From Thermodesulfobacterium sp. (GTDB lineage Bacteria > Desulfobacterota > Thermodesulfobacteria > Thermodesulfobacteriales > Thermodesulfobacteriaceae): 6,360 nt of DNA. A program made the translations under genes and the position numbers. The stretch's first letter is position 1, and the number at the start of each line of letters is the position of its first letter. Shown piece by piece: positions 1 to 4,712 of this stretch. The stretch is from the NCBI GenBank assembly GCA_021163085.1, contig JAGGXL010000123.1:1-6360 (forward strand), given 5' to 3'. The notes below the pieces were generated by a model. That model had not been told where the DNA came from. It did not search any database and worked only from the letters and a program-made list of their open reading frames with translations.

Positions 1-251
1 GTTTAGAACCATTGTTAAAATTTCATATTTCTGATTTTCTGGTTTATTGTATTAATCCCCAACCAGATTGGATAATAATAGGTGCTCAAACAAATCCTTA
101 TAAACCACCGAAGCGTGAATGGGTAGAGAAAATTATAAAAGAAGCAAAAAAGAAAAACATACCTGTATTTTTAAAAGATAACCTTTACCGTGCTTATCCT
201 GATTTACCTGTTATAAAAGAATTCCCAGCCGAAAAACAATGCAACAATTAA
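1..251 (+). CDS. C-terminal part of a DUF5131 / phage Gp37-Gp68-like protein (5' end outside window)
   Basis: The reading frame is open to the left edge (first whole codon at base 3), so the TTG at 12 is not a credible start. The visible 83 residues begin with an LEPLL motif and continue with PDWIIIGAQTNPYKPPKREW, then a Lys/Glu-rich helix and IPVFLKDNL. From memory, this order (EPLL, then W-[IV]-I-[IV]-G, then a helix, then PVFxK) is typical of the end of DUF5131 proteins, known as phage Gp37/Gp68 family. Their biochemical role is not established; the N-terminal Cys-containing part, which would be diagnostic, is outside the window. The stop lies 13 bases inside the next gene, so the two are probably translationally coupled and belong to the integrated element. 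Family assignment is moderately sure; function is unknown. Confidence 0.6.
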   Translation, partial: LEPLLKFHISDFLVYCINPQPDWIIIGAQTNPYKPPKREWVEKIIKEAKKKNIPVFLKDNLYRAYPDLPVIKEFPAEKQCNN

Positions 252-538
252 CCCCTGAAATCATAAAACAAATAGTGCAGGAAGCCATCCAAGAGGCTCT
301 TTCCTCTTTGTCTTCTGAATGGCCAAGATGGCTTCCATCAAAGGAAGCTTCACGCTACTCTGGGCTTTCAGAAAAAACCCTTCGTCGTCTTGCTCAGGAA
401 GGAGAAATCTACGCTACTTCAGTTGGCGGAGGAAAACTTCTATTTGATAGATATTCAATAGATGAGTTCTTACTTAAGCAACAAAAAGAAGTGAGATTAA
501 AGGCTGAAAACATAACCAGAGAAATTTTATCTCGTTAA
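239..538 (+). CDS. Small helix-turn-helix DNA-binding protein, excisionase (Xis)-like
   Basis: The protein has 99 residues. Residues about 5-25 form a predicted amphipathic helix. Residues 31-78 form a MerR/excisionase-type winged helix: WLPSKEASRYSGLSEKTLRRL as the HTH, a Gly-rich turn at SVGGGKLLF as the wing, and the closing DRYSIDEFL seen in the HTH_17 group. Such proteins bind attachment-site DNA as recombination directionality factors or act as small repressors. Its place directly before the integrase and near the attachment site favours the excisionase role, but this is inference. The start overlaps the upstream gene by 13 bases and has no clear Shine-Dalgarno sequence, which suggests coupled translation. 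The basic tail (residues 80-99) could add DNA contacts. The HTH call is firm; Xis versus repressor is open. Confidence 0.75.
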   Translation: MQQLTPEIIKQIVQEAIQEALSSLSSEWPRWLPSKEASRYSGLSEKTLRRLAQEGEIYATSVGGGKLLFDRYSIDEFLLKQQKEVRLKAENITREILSR

Positions 539-564
539 ACTTGTCTTTTTAGCTTATTTTTGCT

Positions 565-1620
565 ATGCTAAAAATTAATATGAAACTTTTCCGCAGAAGC
601 AACGGTTATTGGTATATTCGTTTCGAGAGAGGCAAGGAAAAAAGCCTCCGCACCAAAGATCGCAAACTTGCAGAAAAACTTTTTAAAGAGATTCAAAGAG
701 AAATTTTAAAAGGCAAAATAATCCTTCTTGAAAAACAAGAAAAAATCAGACTTTCTGAGTTCATTCAAGAATATTTACAATGGTCTGAAACCCGCAAATC
801 AAAATCTACTGTTTACAGAGATAAATGGGCTTTAACTAAATTTCTTGAATTTGTAGGTGATGTTCCTTTAAGAACCATCAATTTAAAGAAAATAGAAGAT
901 TATTTTACCTTTTTAAAATATCAGGTTCACAGAAAAAACACCTCTCTTAATGTAGAATACAGGCACTTAAAAAGTGCTTTTAATAAAGCTAAGGATTGGG
1001 GATATATCAAAGAAAATCCTTTTACCCGCATGAAACCCTTTAAGGAAGAAAAAAGACCTCCTGCTTTTCTTTCAAAAGAGGAAGTTGCTTTAGTTCTGGA
1101 TTATTTGAAAAAATCTGATAAAGATTTTCACGATTTAGTTCTTTTTACTCTTGAAACTGGAGCAAGAAGGATTGAAGTTTTAAGGCTAAGATGGGAACAT
1201 ATTGACTGGAAAAATAAGAAAATAAAACTCTATGGTAAAGGAGATAAAATCAGAATAGTTCCTTTATCTTCAAGGCTTGAAAAAATATTAAAAGCAAGAG
1301 AAGTAAAATTACATGGCAAAGTTTTCCCTTATGAGCACCCAGATACCATAAGCCACAAGTGGAAAAATGTAATGAAAAAACTTGGTCTGAAATATAGATT
1401 TCATGACTTAAGGCATACAACAGCAAGCTGGTTGATTTTACAAGGTGTTTCCATACGTGCCGTTCAGGAATTACTTGGACACTCAGACATAAGAGTGACC
1501 CAGATTTATGCTCACCTCAGTGATGAATACCTCAGAGAGGCGATAGAGCAAACATTTAAAATTGCAGACAATTTTCAGGCAGAGGGCTCTAAGATATTGA
1601 AATTTCCAGCCAAATCATAG
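565..1620 (+). CDS. int: Tyrosine recombinase / phage-type integrase
   Basis: This 351-residue site-specific recombinase inserts and excises its element at a tRNA gene. Residues about 7-50 resemble a short arm-type DNA-binding domain (GYWYIRFERGKEKSLRT, then a Lys-rich helix). Residues 62-148 form the SAM-like core-binding domain and 167-330 the catalytic domain. By alignment from memory to XerD, the active-site set is complete: R201 (TGARRIE), K225 (YGKGDK), H280 and R283 (HDLRH), H306 (LLGH) and the nucleophile Y315 (TQIYAH). The length is normal for phage and island integrases. The ATG at 565 gives the longest frame; an ATG at 580 (residue 6) is equally possible, and neither has a clear Shine-Dalgarno sequence. 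The gene ends two bases before a tRNA-Arg 3' fragment, the usual place of an integrase beside its own attachment site. It looks functional. Confidence 0.95.
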   Translation: MLKINMKLFRRSNGYWYIRFERGKEKSLRTKDRKLAEKLFKEIQREILKGKIILLEKQEKIRLSEFIQEYLQWSETRKSKSTVYRDKWALTKFLEFVGDVPLRTINLKKIEDYFTFLKYQVHRKNTSLNVEYRHLKSAFNKAKDWGYIKENPFTRMKPFKEEKRPPAFLSKEEVALVLDYLKKSDKDFHDLVLFTLETGARRIEVLRLRWEHIDWKNKKIKLYGKGDKIRIVPLSSRLEKILKAREVKLHGKVFPYEHPDTISHKWKNVMKKLGLKYRFHDLRHTTASWLILQGVSIRAVQELLGHSDIRVTQIYAHLSDEYLREAIEQTFKIADNFQAEGSKILKFPAKS

Positions 1621-1621
1621 T

Positions 1622-1664
1622 CCTACGAATCCAAAGGTTGCAGGTTCGAGTCCTGCCGGGCGCG
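1622..1664 (+). other. Attachment site: 3' fragment of tRNA-Arg(ACG)
   Basis: Bases 1623-1629 (CTACGAA) read as an anticodon loop with anticodon ACG. They are followed by the 3' anticodon stem TCCAA (1630-1634), a five-base variable region (1635-1639), a perfect T stem GCAGG/CCTGC (1640-1644, 1652-1656) around the loop TTCGAGT, the acceptor 3' strand CGGGCGC (1657-1663) and discriminator G1664. CCA is not encoded (CTT follows). The bases before the loop cannot pair with TCCAA, and no D arm or 5' acceptor strand is present, so this is a fragment. It starts at the anticodon loop, a known crossover position for tyrosine integrases in tRNA genes. With the integrase just upstream, this is best read as the displaced tRNA end at the right boundary of the element. 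The intact copy should lie outside the window to the left, on the plus strand. Confidence 0.85.
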
Positions 1665-1703
1665 CTTATGATTATTCAAAAATATTGTTAAAGAGGCATT
1701 TCA

Positions 1704-2519
1704 ATGAATCCTCAACAGATGTCTCCAGAATATGAAGATGAGATAAACCTTTATGAGCTATGGAAAGTAATAGTTAAAAGGAAAAAGCTTATTATTGGTT
1801 TGTTTGTTATTGCAATACTTGCATCAGCAATAATAAGCCTTCTGATGCCAAAGATATACCGGGGAGAAGTAGTATTTAGGCTAACAACATTACCAGCAAC
1901 AGAATTCATTAACATGATCGACAAAATTGATACAAAAGAGAATATAAAAAGAATTTTTCCTAATACAGCTCATTTAATAACAGATGTAAAATTAAAAGAA
2001 ATAAAAATTTCAAGAAAGGAAGTTTCCCAAGACAAATTACGACTGGTTATTGAAGCCAAGAATAGAGAAATCTTACCTAAATCTATTAAAGAATTCATTG
2101 CCTATTTAAACGACATTCCCTTAATTGAACGCCTTATTGAAGAAAGAAGACAACGACTATTGGTAGAAATAAAAGAGATTGACCACACCATAGCAAGGTT
2201 AACTAAAAGAATAGAAAATTACGATAAACTACTTAAAACCGGAAAAATAAATTTTCTCGGATTTAACCTGGCTGAGGATGAAAAAAGTGTTTTAAATTTA
2301 AAAATTAGAAGAGTATCTGTACAACAGGCACTTGATATGTTGAACAGATTTAGAGCTGTAGAAATGGTAGATAAGCCTCGTATCTCAGAAAATCCAGTCA
2401 AACCAAAGTTGATGTTAAACATAGCTATTGCAGGTATTTTAAGCCTTTTTGTAGGAATATTTTTGGCATTTTTTATAGAAGGCATAACAAAAATGAAAAA
2501 TCAAGACAACGAAATTTAA
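1704..2519 (+). CDS. Wzz-family polysaccharide chain-length determinant / co-polymerase
   Basis: The 271-residue inner-membrane protein has the Wzz layout. A cytoplasmic N-terminus (EDEINLYELWKVIVKRKK) leads into TM1 at about 29-49, followed by the post-TM segment PKIYRGEVVFRL. The periplasmic region (about 50-236) holds a long charged helical stretch (140-178), and TM2 is at about 237-258. The Pro-rich motif before TM2 (P225, P231, P234 in KPRISENPVKPK) is characteristic of the family. Such proteins set the length of O-antigen or other polysaccharide chains made by the Wzy pathway. No tyrosine-kinase domain or C-terminal Tyr cluster is present. The periplasmic part is shorter than in classical enterobacterial Wzz (about 325 residues in total). 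AAGAGG at 1691-1696, seven bases before the ATG, is a good ribosome binding site. No other polysaccharide gene is visible, so partner and product are unknown. Confidence 0.85.
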   Translation: MNPQQMSPEYEDEINLYELWKVIVKRKKLIIGLFVIAILASAIISLLMPKIYRGEVVFRLTTLPATEFINMIDKIDTKENIKRIFPNTAHLITDVKLKEIKISRKEVSQDKLRLVIEAKNREILPKSIKEFIAYLNDIPLIERLIEERRQRLLVEIKEIDHTIARLTKRIENYDKLLKTGKINFLGFNLAEDEKSVLNLKIRRVSVQQALDMLNRFRAVEMVDKPRISENPVKPKLMLNIAIAGILSLFVGIFLAFFIEGITKMKNQDNEI

Positions 2520-2848
2520 AAACGGGTTAGTAATCATATAAATAATTCTGGTCTGATTAAAGTTTTGCCAAAAGGTACAAGAGAGTAAAGAAACCTATTT
2601 TTTCAGCAAATAATATAAAAGTTTTTAGTCTAAAGAAATATTAATAGCTATCCTTGCAAAAGGTTCTGGAATAAAGTTTTATTTTCATTACCATTTCTCC
2701 ATCAAAAAAAAACTAAAAAGCTTAAACCAGACTGTTTGGTTAGTAGATATGTATTTTTATGATAAGTTATTATATTTAAATAGATAGCTACAAAAAAACG
2801 GCTTGAGAGAAGGAAATATTTGATAAAAATAATAGAGGAGCAAGGGCA
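2520..2848. other. Gene-free, AT-rich stretch with possible decayed coding remnant
   Basis: I find no gene here that I can support. One plus-strand frame is open from 2629 to a stop at 2785-2787 (52 codons). It begins after a stop codon, lacks a start near its 5' end and encodes a peptide opening with KEILIAILAKGSGIKF, which I do not recognise. It may be a scrap of a deleted gene or chance openness in AT-rich DNA. A small hairpin, AACCA / TGGTT with a seven-base loop, lies at 2725-2741 and has no T tract, so it is not called a terminator. No obvious terminator follows the Wzz gene. Confidence 0.3.
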
Positions 2849-2950
2849 TTGAAAGAAATAAAAACTGATTTTTTAATTATTGGTGCAGGAATTATAGGTT
2901 ACAGCTTCATTGCTCATTTACAAAGTTTGTTGCACAGGAATATATCTTAA
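2835..2950 (+). pseudogene. 5' remnant of an FAD-dependent oxidoreductase (DadA/LhgO-like), truncated
   Basis: A TTG start at 2849 is preceded by GAGGAG (2835-2840) with an eight-base spacer, a proper ribosome binding site. The frame encodes only 33 residues: a short lead, then KTDFLIIGAGIIG and YSFIAHLQSLLHRNIS before TAA at 2948-2950. The first part is a textbook Rossmann beta strand and dinucleotide-binding loop (GxGxxG). The second fits the alpha helix that follows it in DadA/LhgO/GlpD-type flavoproteins, where one expects G-x-S-x-A-x-x-L and then H-x-N-[IV]. Those enzymes are usually 370-430 residues, so more than 90% is missing and no continuation is found downstream in any frame. I read it as the 5' stub of a deleted gene whose translation signals survive. 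The family beyond 'FAD/NAD Rossmann' is an estimate. Confidence 0.6.
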
Positions 2951-2962
2951 AATCTCTTTTTG

Positions 2963-3001
2963 ATTTCTAAAAAGCGTTTTTTTTGCATGCTCTTTAGAAA
3001 T
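2963..3001. repeat. Imperfect 13-bp inverted repeat
   Basis: The left arm 2963-2975 and right arm 2989-3001 are reverse complements except for one mismatch (A2972 against C2992). The outer nine bases, ATTTCTAAA and TTTAGAAAT, pair perfectly. The 13-base loop region is T-rich. It lies between the oxidoreductase stub and the broken antitoxin gene. No run of T follows either arm on either strand, so a classical intrinsic terminator is unlikely. It could be an mRNA hairpin or a scar of a small mobile element; I cannot decide which. Confidence 0.5.
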
Positions 3002-3056
3002 AATAATTGATATTTTTTGAATTTATATTAAAAATACCAAAAAAAGGAAGGTAAAA

Positions 3057-3280
3057 ATGAAAGGTTTAATGATTATAACAGACGAGAAAGGAGAAAAACA
3101 AGGAGTAATCTTGTCTTGGAGTGAATATCAGAAATTTTTAAAATTAGAAAAAGAATATGCCTCGTTGAAAGAAACCTTATATCTTCTTCAAAGTAAAAAA
3201 ATAGAGAGAGGTTATTAGAAGCGGTTGAAGATGTCAAAAAGGGACTGATAGAAGAACATGAGCTTATCAAATATCCGTAA
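3057..3280 (+). pseudogene. Phd/RelB-type antitoxin gene, frameshifted, without toxin
   Basis: AGGAAGG (3045-3051) and a five-base spacer precede the ATG at 3057. The first frame gives 53 residues: ITDEKGEKQGVILSWSEYQKF, an antitoxin-like beta strand and W-x-E-Y helix start, then KLEKEYASLKE, ending in ERGY and TAG at 3216-3218. In the frame reached by dropping two bases near 3203-3210, the text continues as RLLEAVEDVKKGLIEEHELI and ends in TAA at 3278-3280. That is the kind of tail such antitoxins have, and the joined product would be about 73 residues, a normal length. The break lies in an AG dinucleotide run (GAGAGAGG, 3204-3211), where one extra AG explains it exactly. No RelE/ParE-like toxin follows. 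I call it a decayed orphan antitoxin; a functional 53-residue short form is possible but less likely. Confidence 0.6.
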
Positions 3281-3336
3281 AGAATATATAGTTCAGCAAC
3301 TATTAAATAGTTATTAGATAACCTATGTTGAAAAGC
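3281..3336. other. Short intergenic spacer with small palindrome
   Basis: This spacer separates the broken antitoxin gene (plus strand) from vapC (minus strand), the two converging on it. AACTATT-A-AATAGTT at 3298-3312 is a perfect palindrome with seven-base arms, but its centre is too tight and the stem too weak to act as a terminator. No T tract follows on either strand. No toxin gene for the antitoxin remnant fits here. Confidence 0.4.
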
Positions 3337-3741
3337 TTAAGTTTTACACCAGTTTTCTATAATTAAACCTTTGATTCTTTTAAATTCTTTTTCATTATTT
3401 GTAATCAAAATAGCATCTAATGATTTAGCATGAGCAGCTATAAGCATATCCAATATACCAATTAGATTACCTTCCCTTTCTAATTGAGCCCTGATTTTCC
3501 CATACTCGAAAGCAGCTTTTTCGTCAAACGGATAAATTTCAAATACTTCTAAAAAGGACAATACTTTAATTTTTAACTTTTCGCTGTTTTTCTTTTCCAA
3601 TCCGTGACATATTTCAGCATAAGTAATTGAAGAAATACCTATTTGATGTCTTTTGGCTATCTCTTCAAACTTATTAAATAACTTTAAATCTTTGTGTTTA
3701 ATAAGATAGGCTATGATATTTGTATCTAAAAGATAAATCAC
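3337..3741 (-). CDS. vapC: VapC-type PIN-domain ribonuclease toxin
   Basis: The 134-residue protein is a complete PIN domain of normal VapC length. The metal-binding acidic residues are visible: D6 in MIYLLDTNII, E43 in ITYAEICHGL and D98 in GILDMLIAAHA. The motif LITNNEKEFKRIKGLIIENW matches the family's closing (T-x-N-x-x-E/D-F ... GL-x-[IV]-E-x-W). VapC toxins are Mg-dependent endoribonucleases, often cutting tRNA or rRNA, and are held inactive by the VapB made from the same operon. The start is GTG at 3741-3739 and shares one base with the TAG stop of vapB (TAGTG), which points to translational coupling with the antitoxin made first. Nothing suggests inactivation. The RNA target cannot be read from sequence. 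Confidence 0.93.
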   Translation of the reverse strand: MIYLLDTNIIAYLIKHKDLKLFNKFEEIAKRHQIGISSITYAEICHGLEKKNSEKLKIKVLSFLEVFEIYPFDEKAAFEYGKIRAQLEREGNLIGILDMLIAAHAKSLDAILITNNEKEFKRIKGLIIENWCKT

Positions 3742-3986
3742 TAAAATAGCTCCCTTGTTTGATCAAAAGTATCTCTATCTTTCATAAATTCATCTGTAAA
3801 ATCTTCTATTTCCATAAGTAGCTTTTTTGCTAATTCCCACTTGTCTTTTTTAGGAATTAAAACTACAAAGTCGTCAATTTTTGTAATATACACTTCTTTT
3901 TCTTTAAATCTAAATTCTTTTGGTAATCGGACAGCCTGACTTCTACCATTATTAAATAGCTTAGCTACTTTCATTTTTCTTTGCAT
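3741..3986 (-). CDS. vapB: VapB-type AbrB/SpoVT-fold antitoxin
   Basis: Starting at ATG 3986 the protein has 81 residues. It opens with MQRKMKVAKLFNNGRSQAVR and continues as LPKEFRFKEKEVYITKIDDFVVLIPKK, the classical VapB swapped-hairpin DNA-binding domain (the GRSQAVRLPKEF signature). The acidic, flexible C-terminus (ELAKKLLMEIEDF ... DRDTFDQTRELF) should wrap the VapC active site. A longer frame reaches 4031, but AGGAGG at 3991-3996 fixes the start at 3986 with a four-base spacer. A start four codons later (3974) would match many homologues but lies too far from this site. The gene overlaps vapC by one base. It should repress its own promoter together with VapC, through the palindrome just upstream. 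Confidence 0.92.
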   Translation of the reverse strand: MQRKMKVAKLFNNGRSQAVRLPKEFRFKEKEVYITKIDDFVVLIPKKDKWELAKKLLMEIEDFTDEFMKDRDTFDQTRELF

Positions 3987-4005
3987 AACACCTCCTAAAT
4001 TTTTG

Positions 4006-4048
4006 ATATATATTTTAAAGTATATACTCAAATATTAAAATTTGTCAA
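4006..4048 (-). promoter_or_regulatory. vapBC promoter with overlapping palindromic operator
   Basis: On the minus strand, a perfect -35 TTGACA (4048-4043) is followed after 18 bases by TATACT (4024-4019), close to the sigma-70 -10 consensus; transcription would run into vapB. An inverted repeat, GTATATA and TATATAT separated by eight bases (4027-4006), with six of seven arm positions complementary, covers the -10. This is the arrangement expected for VapBC autorepression. The binding role is inferred from position and symmetry, and the AT-rich background makes chance symmetry easier. Confidence 0.55.
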
Positions 4049-4143
4049 GAAGTATTAAATTACTAAAGATAAGTTCAAAATGAAATTTGCAATTGGATTG
4101 TTTAATAAAATTTTTTCCGGAAATGTTTTACTATTATGGTAAG

Positions 4144-4569
4144 TTATTCTTTAAAAATAGGTTCGTCAAAATGATAAACCATGCCCTCAAAAAAGGCCAC
4201 TTTTTCGCCTGTATCTTTCTTGCTTACTGTAATGTGATATGTAGCAAGGGTTTTGCCTCGATGAAATTCCTGAGCACGAGCAACAAGTGTATTCCCGAGT
4301 CTGGCTGGTTTTATATAGGTAATATGTGCTTTTATAGCAAGTGCCAGAGTTCCATAAGAATTTGAAGCAAGGGCAAAAGCAAGATCAGCTAAGGTAAAAA
4401 TCACCCCTCCCTGGCAAACTCTAGCAGCATTTAAATGATTTTTTTTGACCTGCATTTCAACCTCTGCAAAACCTTCTCCCATATCTGTTATTTGAGCTCC
4501 TAAAAATTCAAAAAGCTTGTCATTCTGATAAATGTAGTTTTTAACCTTTTCATAAATCTTTTCATCCAT
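4144..4569 (-). CDS. PaaI-type hotdog-fold acyl-CoA thioesterase
   Basis: The 141-residue protein is full length for the PaaI/YbgC-like hotdog family. Residues 14-40 (YQNDKLFEFLGAQITDMGEGFAEVEM) form the first strand unit. The signature helix runs NHLNAARVCQGGVIFTLADLAFALASNS (44-71), followed by AHITYIKPARLGNTLVARAQ, the dimer-forming strands. D62 in TLAD corresponds to the catalytic Asp of E. coli PaaI and N47 is kept. The His of the common C-H-G-G motif is Gln here (Q53). Family members hydrolyse acyl- or aryl-CoA esters such as phenylacetyl-CoA intermediates; this substrate cannot be told. A strong ribosome binding site, AAAGGAGG (4587-4580), stands ten bases before the ATG. The gene is divergent from the leader/DUF488 unit, and no phenylacetate genes are near. 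Confidence 0.88.
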   Translation of the reverse strand: MDEKIYEKVKNYIYQNDKLFEFLGAQITDMGEGFAEVEMQVKKNHLNAARVCQGGVIFTLADLAFALASNSYGTLALAIKAHITYIKPARLGNTLVARAQEFHRGKTLATYHITVSKKDTGEKVAFFEGMVYHFDEPIFKE

Positions 4570-4614
4570 TTAAAATCTGCCTCCTTTAAGCTTAATTTTT
4601 CCAAGATTTTTTGA

Positions 4615-4620
4615 TATACT
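4615..4620 (+). promoter_or_regulatory. Candidate -10 element for the leader/DUF488 unit
   Basis: TATACT at 4615-4620 is one mismatch from the sigma-70 -10 consensus and lies 36 bases before the ATG of the 16-codon reading frame. A -35 hexamer at 17 bases' distance would be TTAATT (4592-4597), which is weak. The region is shared with the divergent thioesterase gene, for which I see no convincing promoter. Low to moderate support. Confidence 0.35.
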
Positions 4621-4641
4621 AAAATTAAAATTTAAAAAAAC

Positions 4642-4706
4642 AAGGAGGTTGCTCTATGAAATTTTACAGAACTTTGCATCCAAGACCTCTGATATGTAAA
4701 ATTTAA
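4642..4706 (+). CDS. 16-codon reading frame with strong RBS; N-terminal flavin-reductase-like stub or leader peptide
   Basis: AAGGAGG at 4642-4648 with a seven-base spacer precedes ATG 4656. The peptide MKFYRTLHPRPLICKI ends at TAA 4704-4706, six bases before the DUF488 start. The first dozen residues, FY-x-x-L-x-PRP, recall the opening of flavin-reductase-like (FMN-binding split-barrel) proteins, so this may be the 5' remnant of such a gene, truncated and joined to DUF488. Because DUF488 has no ribosome binding site of its own, ribosomes ending here probably restart on it, making this a translational leader whatever its origin. The ribosome binding site is plain in the sequence; the family likeness is from memory over a very short stretch. 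Confidence 0.5.
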
Positions 4707-4712
4707 TAAAAA

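Noticed and set aside
1600..1666. A complete tRNA gene at the integrase end
   Set aside because: The 5' acceptor strand, D arm and 5' anticodon stem are absent; the upstream bases are integrase codons.
2219..2485. Minus-strand open frame of 88 codons within the Wzz gene
   Set aside because: It is an antisense shadow of the well-supported Wzz coding region; no ribosome binding site or family motif.
2803..2831. Promoter for the oxidoreductase stub (TTGAGA as -35)
   Set aside because: No acceptable -10 hexamer lies at 16-18 bases; only AT-rich sequence.
3073..3270. Minus-strand open frame of 65 codons over the antitoxin remnant
   Set aside because: Its Ser/Leu/Phe-rich product is typical of antisense to a Lys/Glu-rich gene; the plus strand has a ribosome binding site and antitoxin-like sequence.
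4100..4143. Terminator behind the thioesterase gene, around the palindrome TTTCCGGAAA
   Set aside because: The palindrome has no loop and lacks a G/C-rich stem followed by a T run on the minus strand.
4087..4365. Plus-strand open frame of 92 codons over the thioesterase gene
   Set aside because: Most of it is antisense to the clear PaaI-type coding region, and the rest has no recognisable content.
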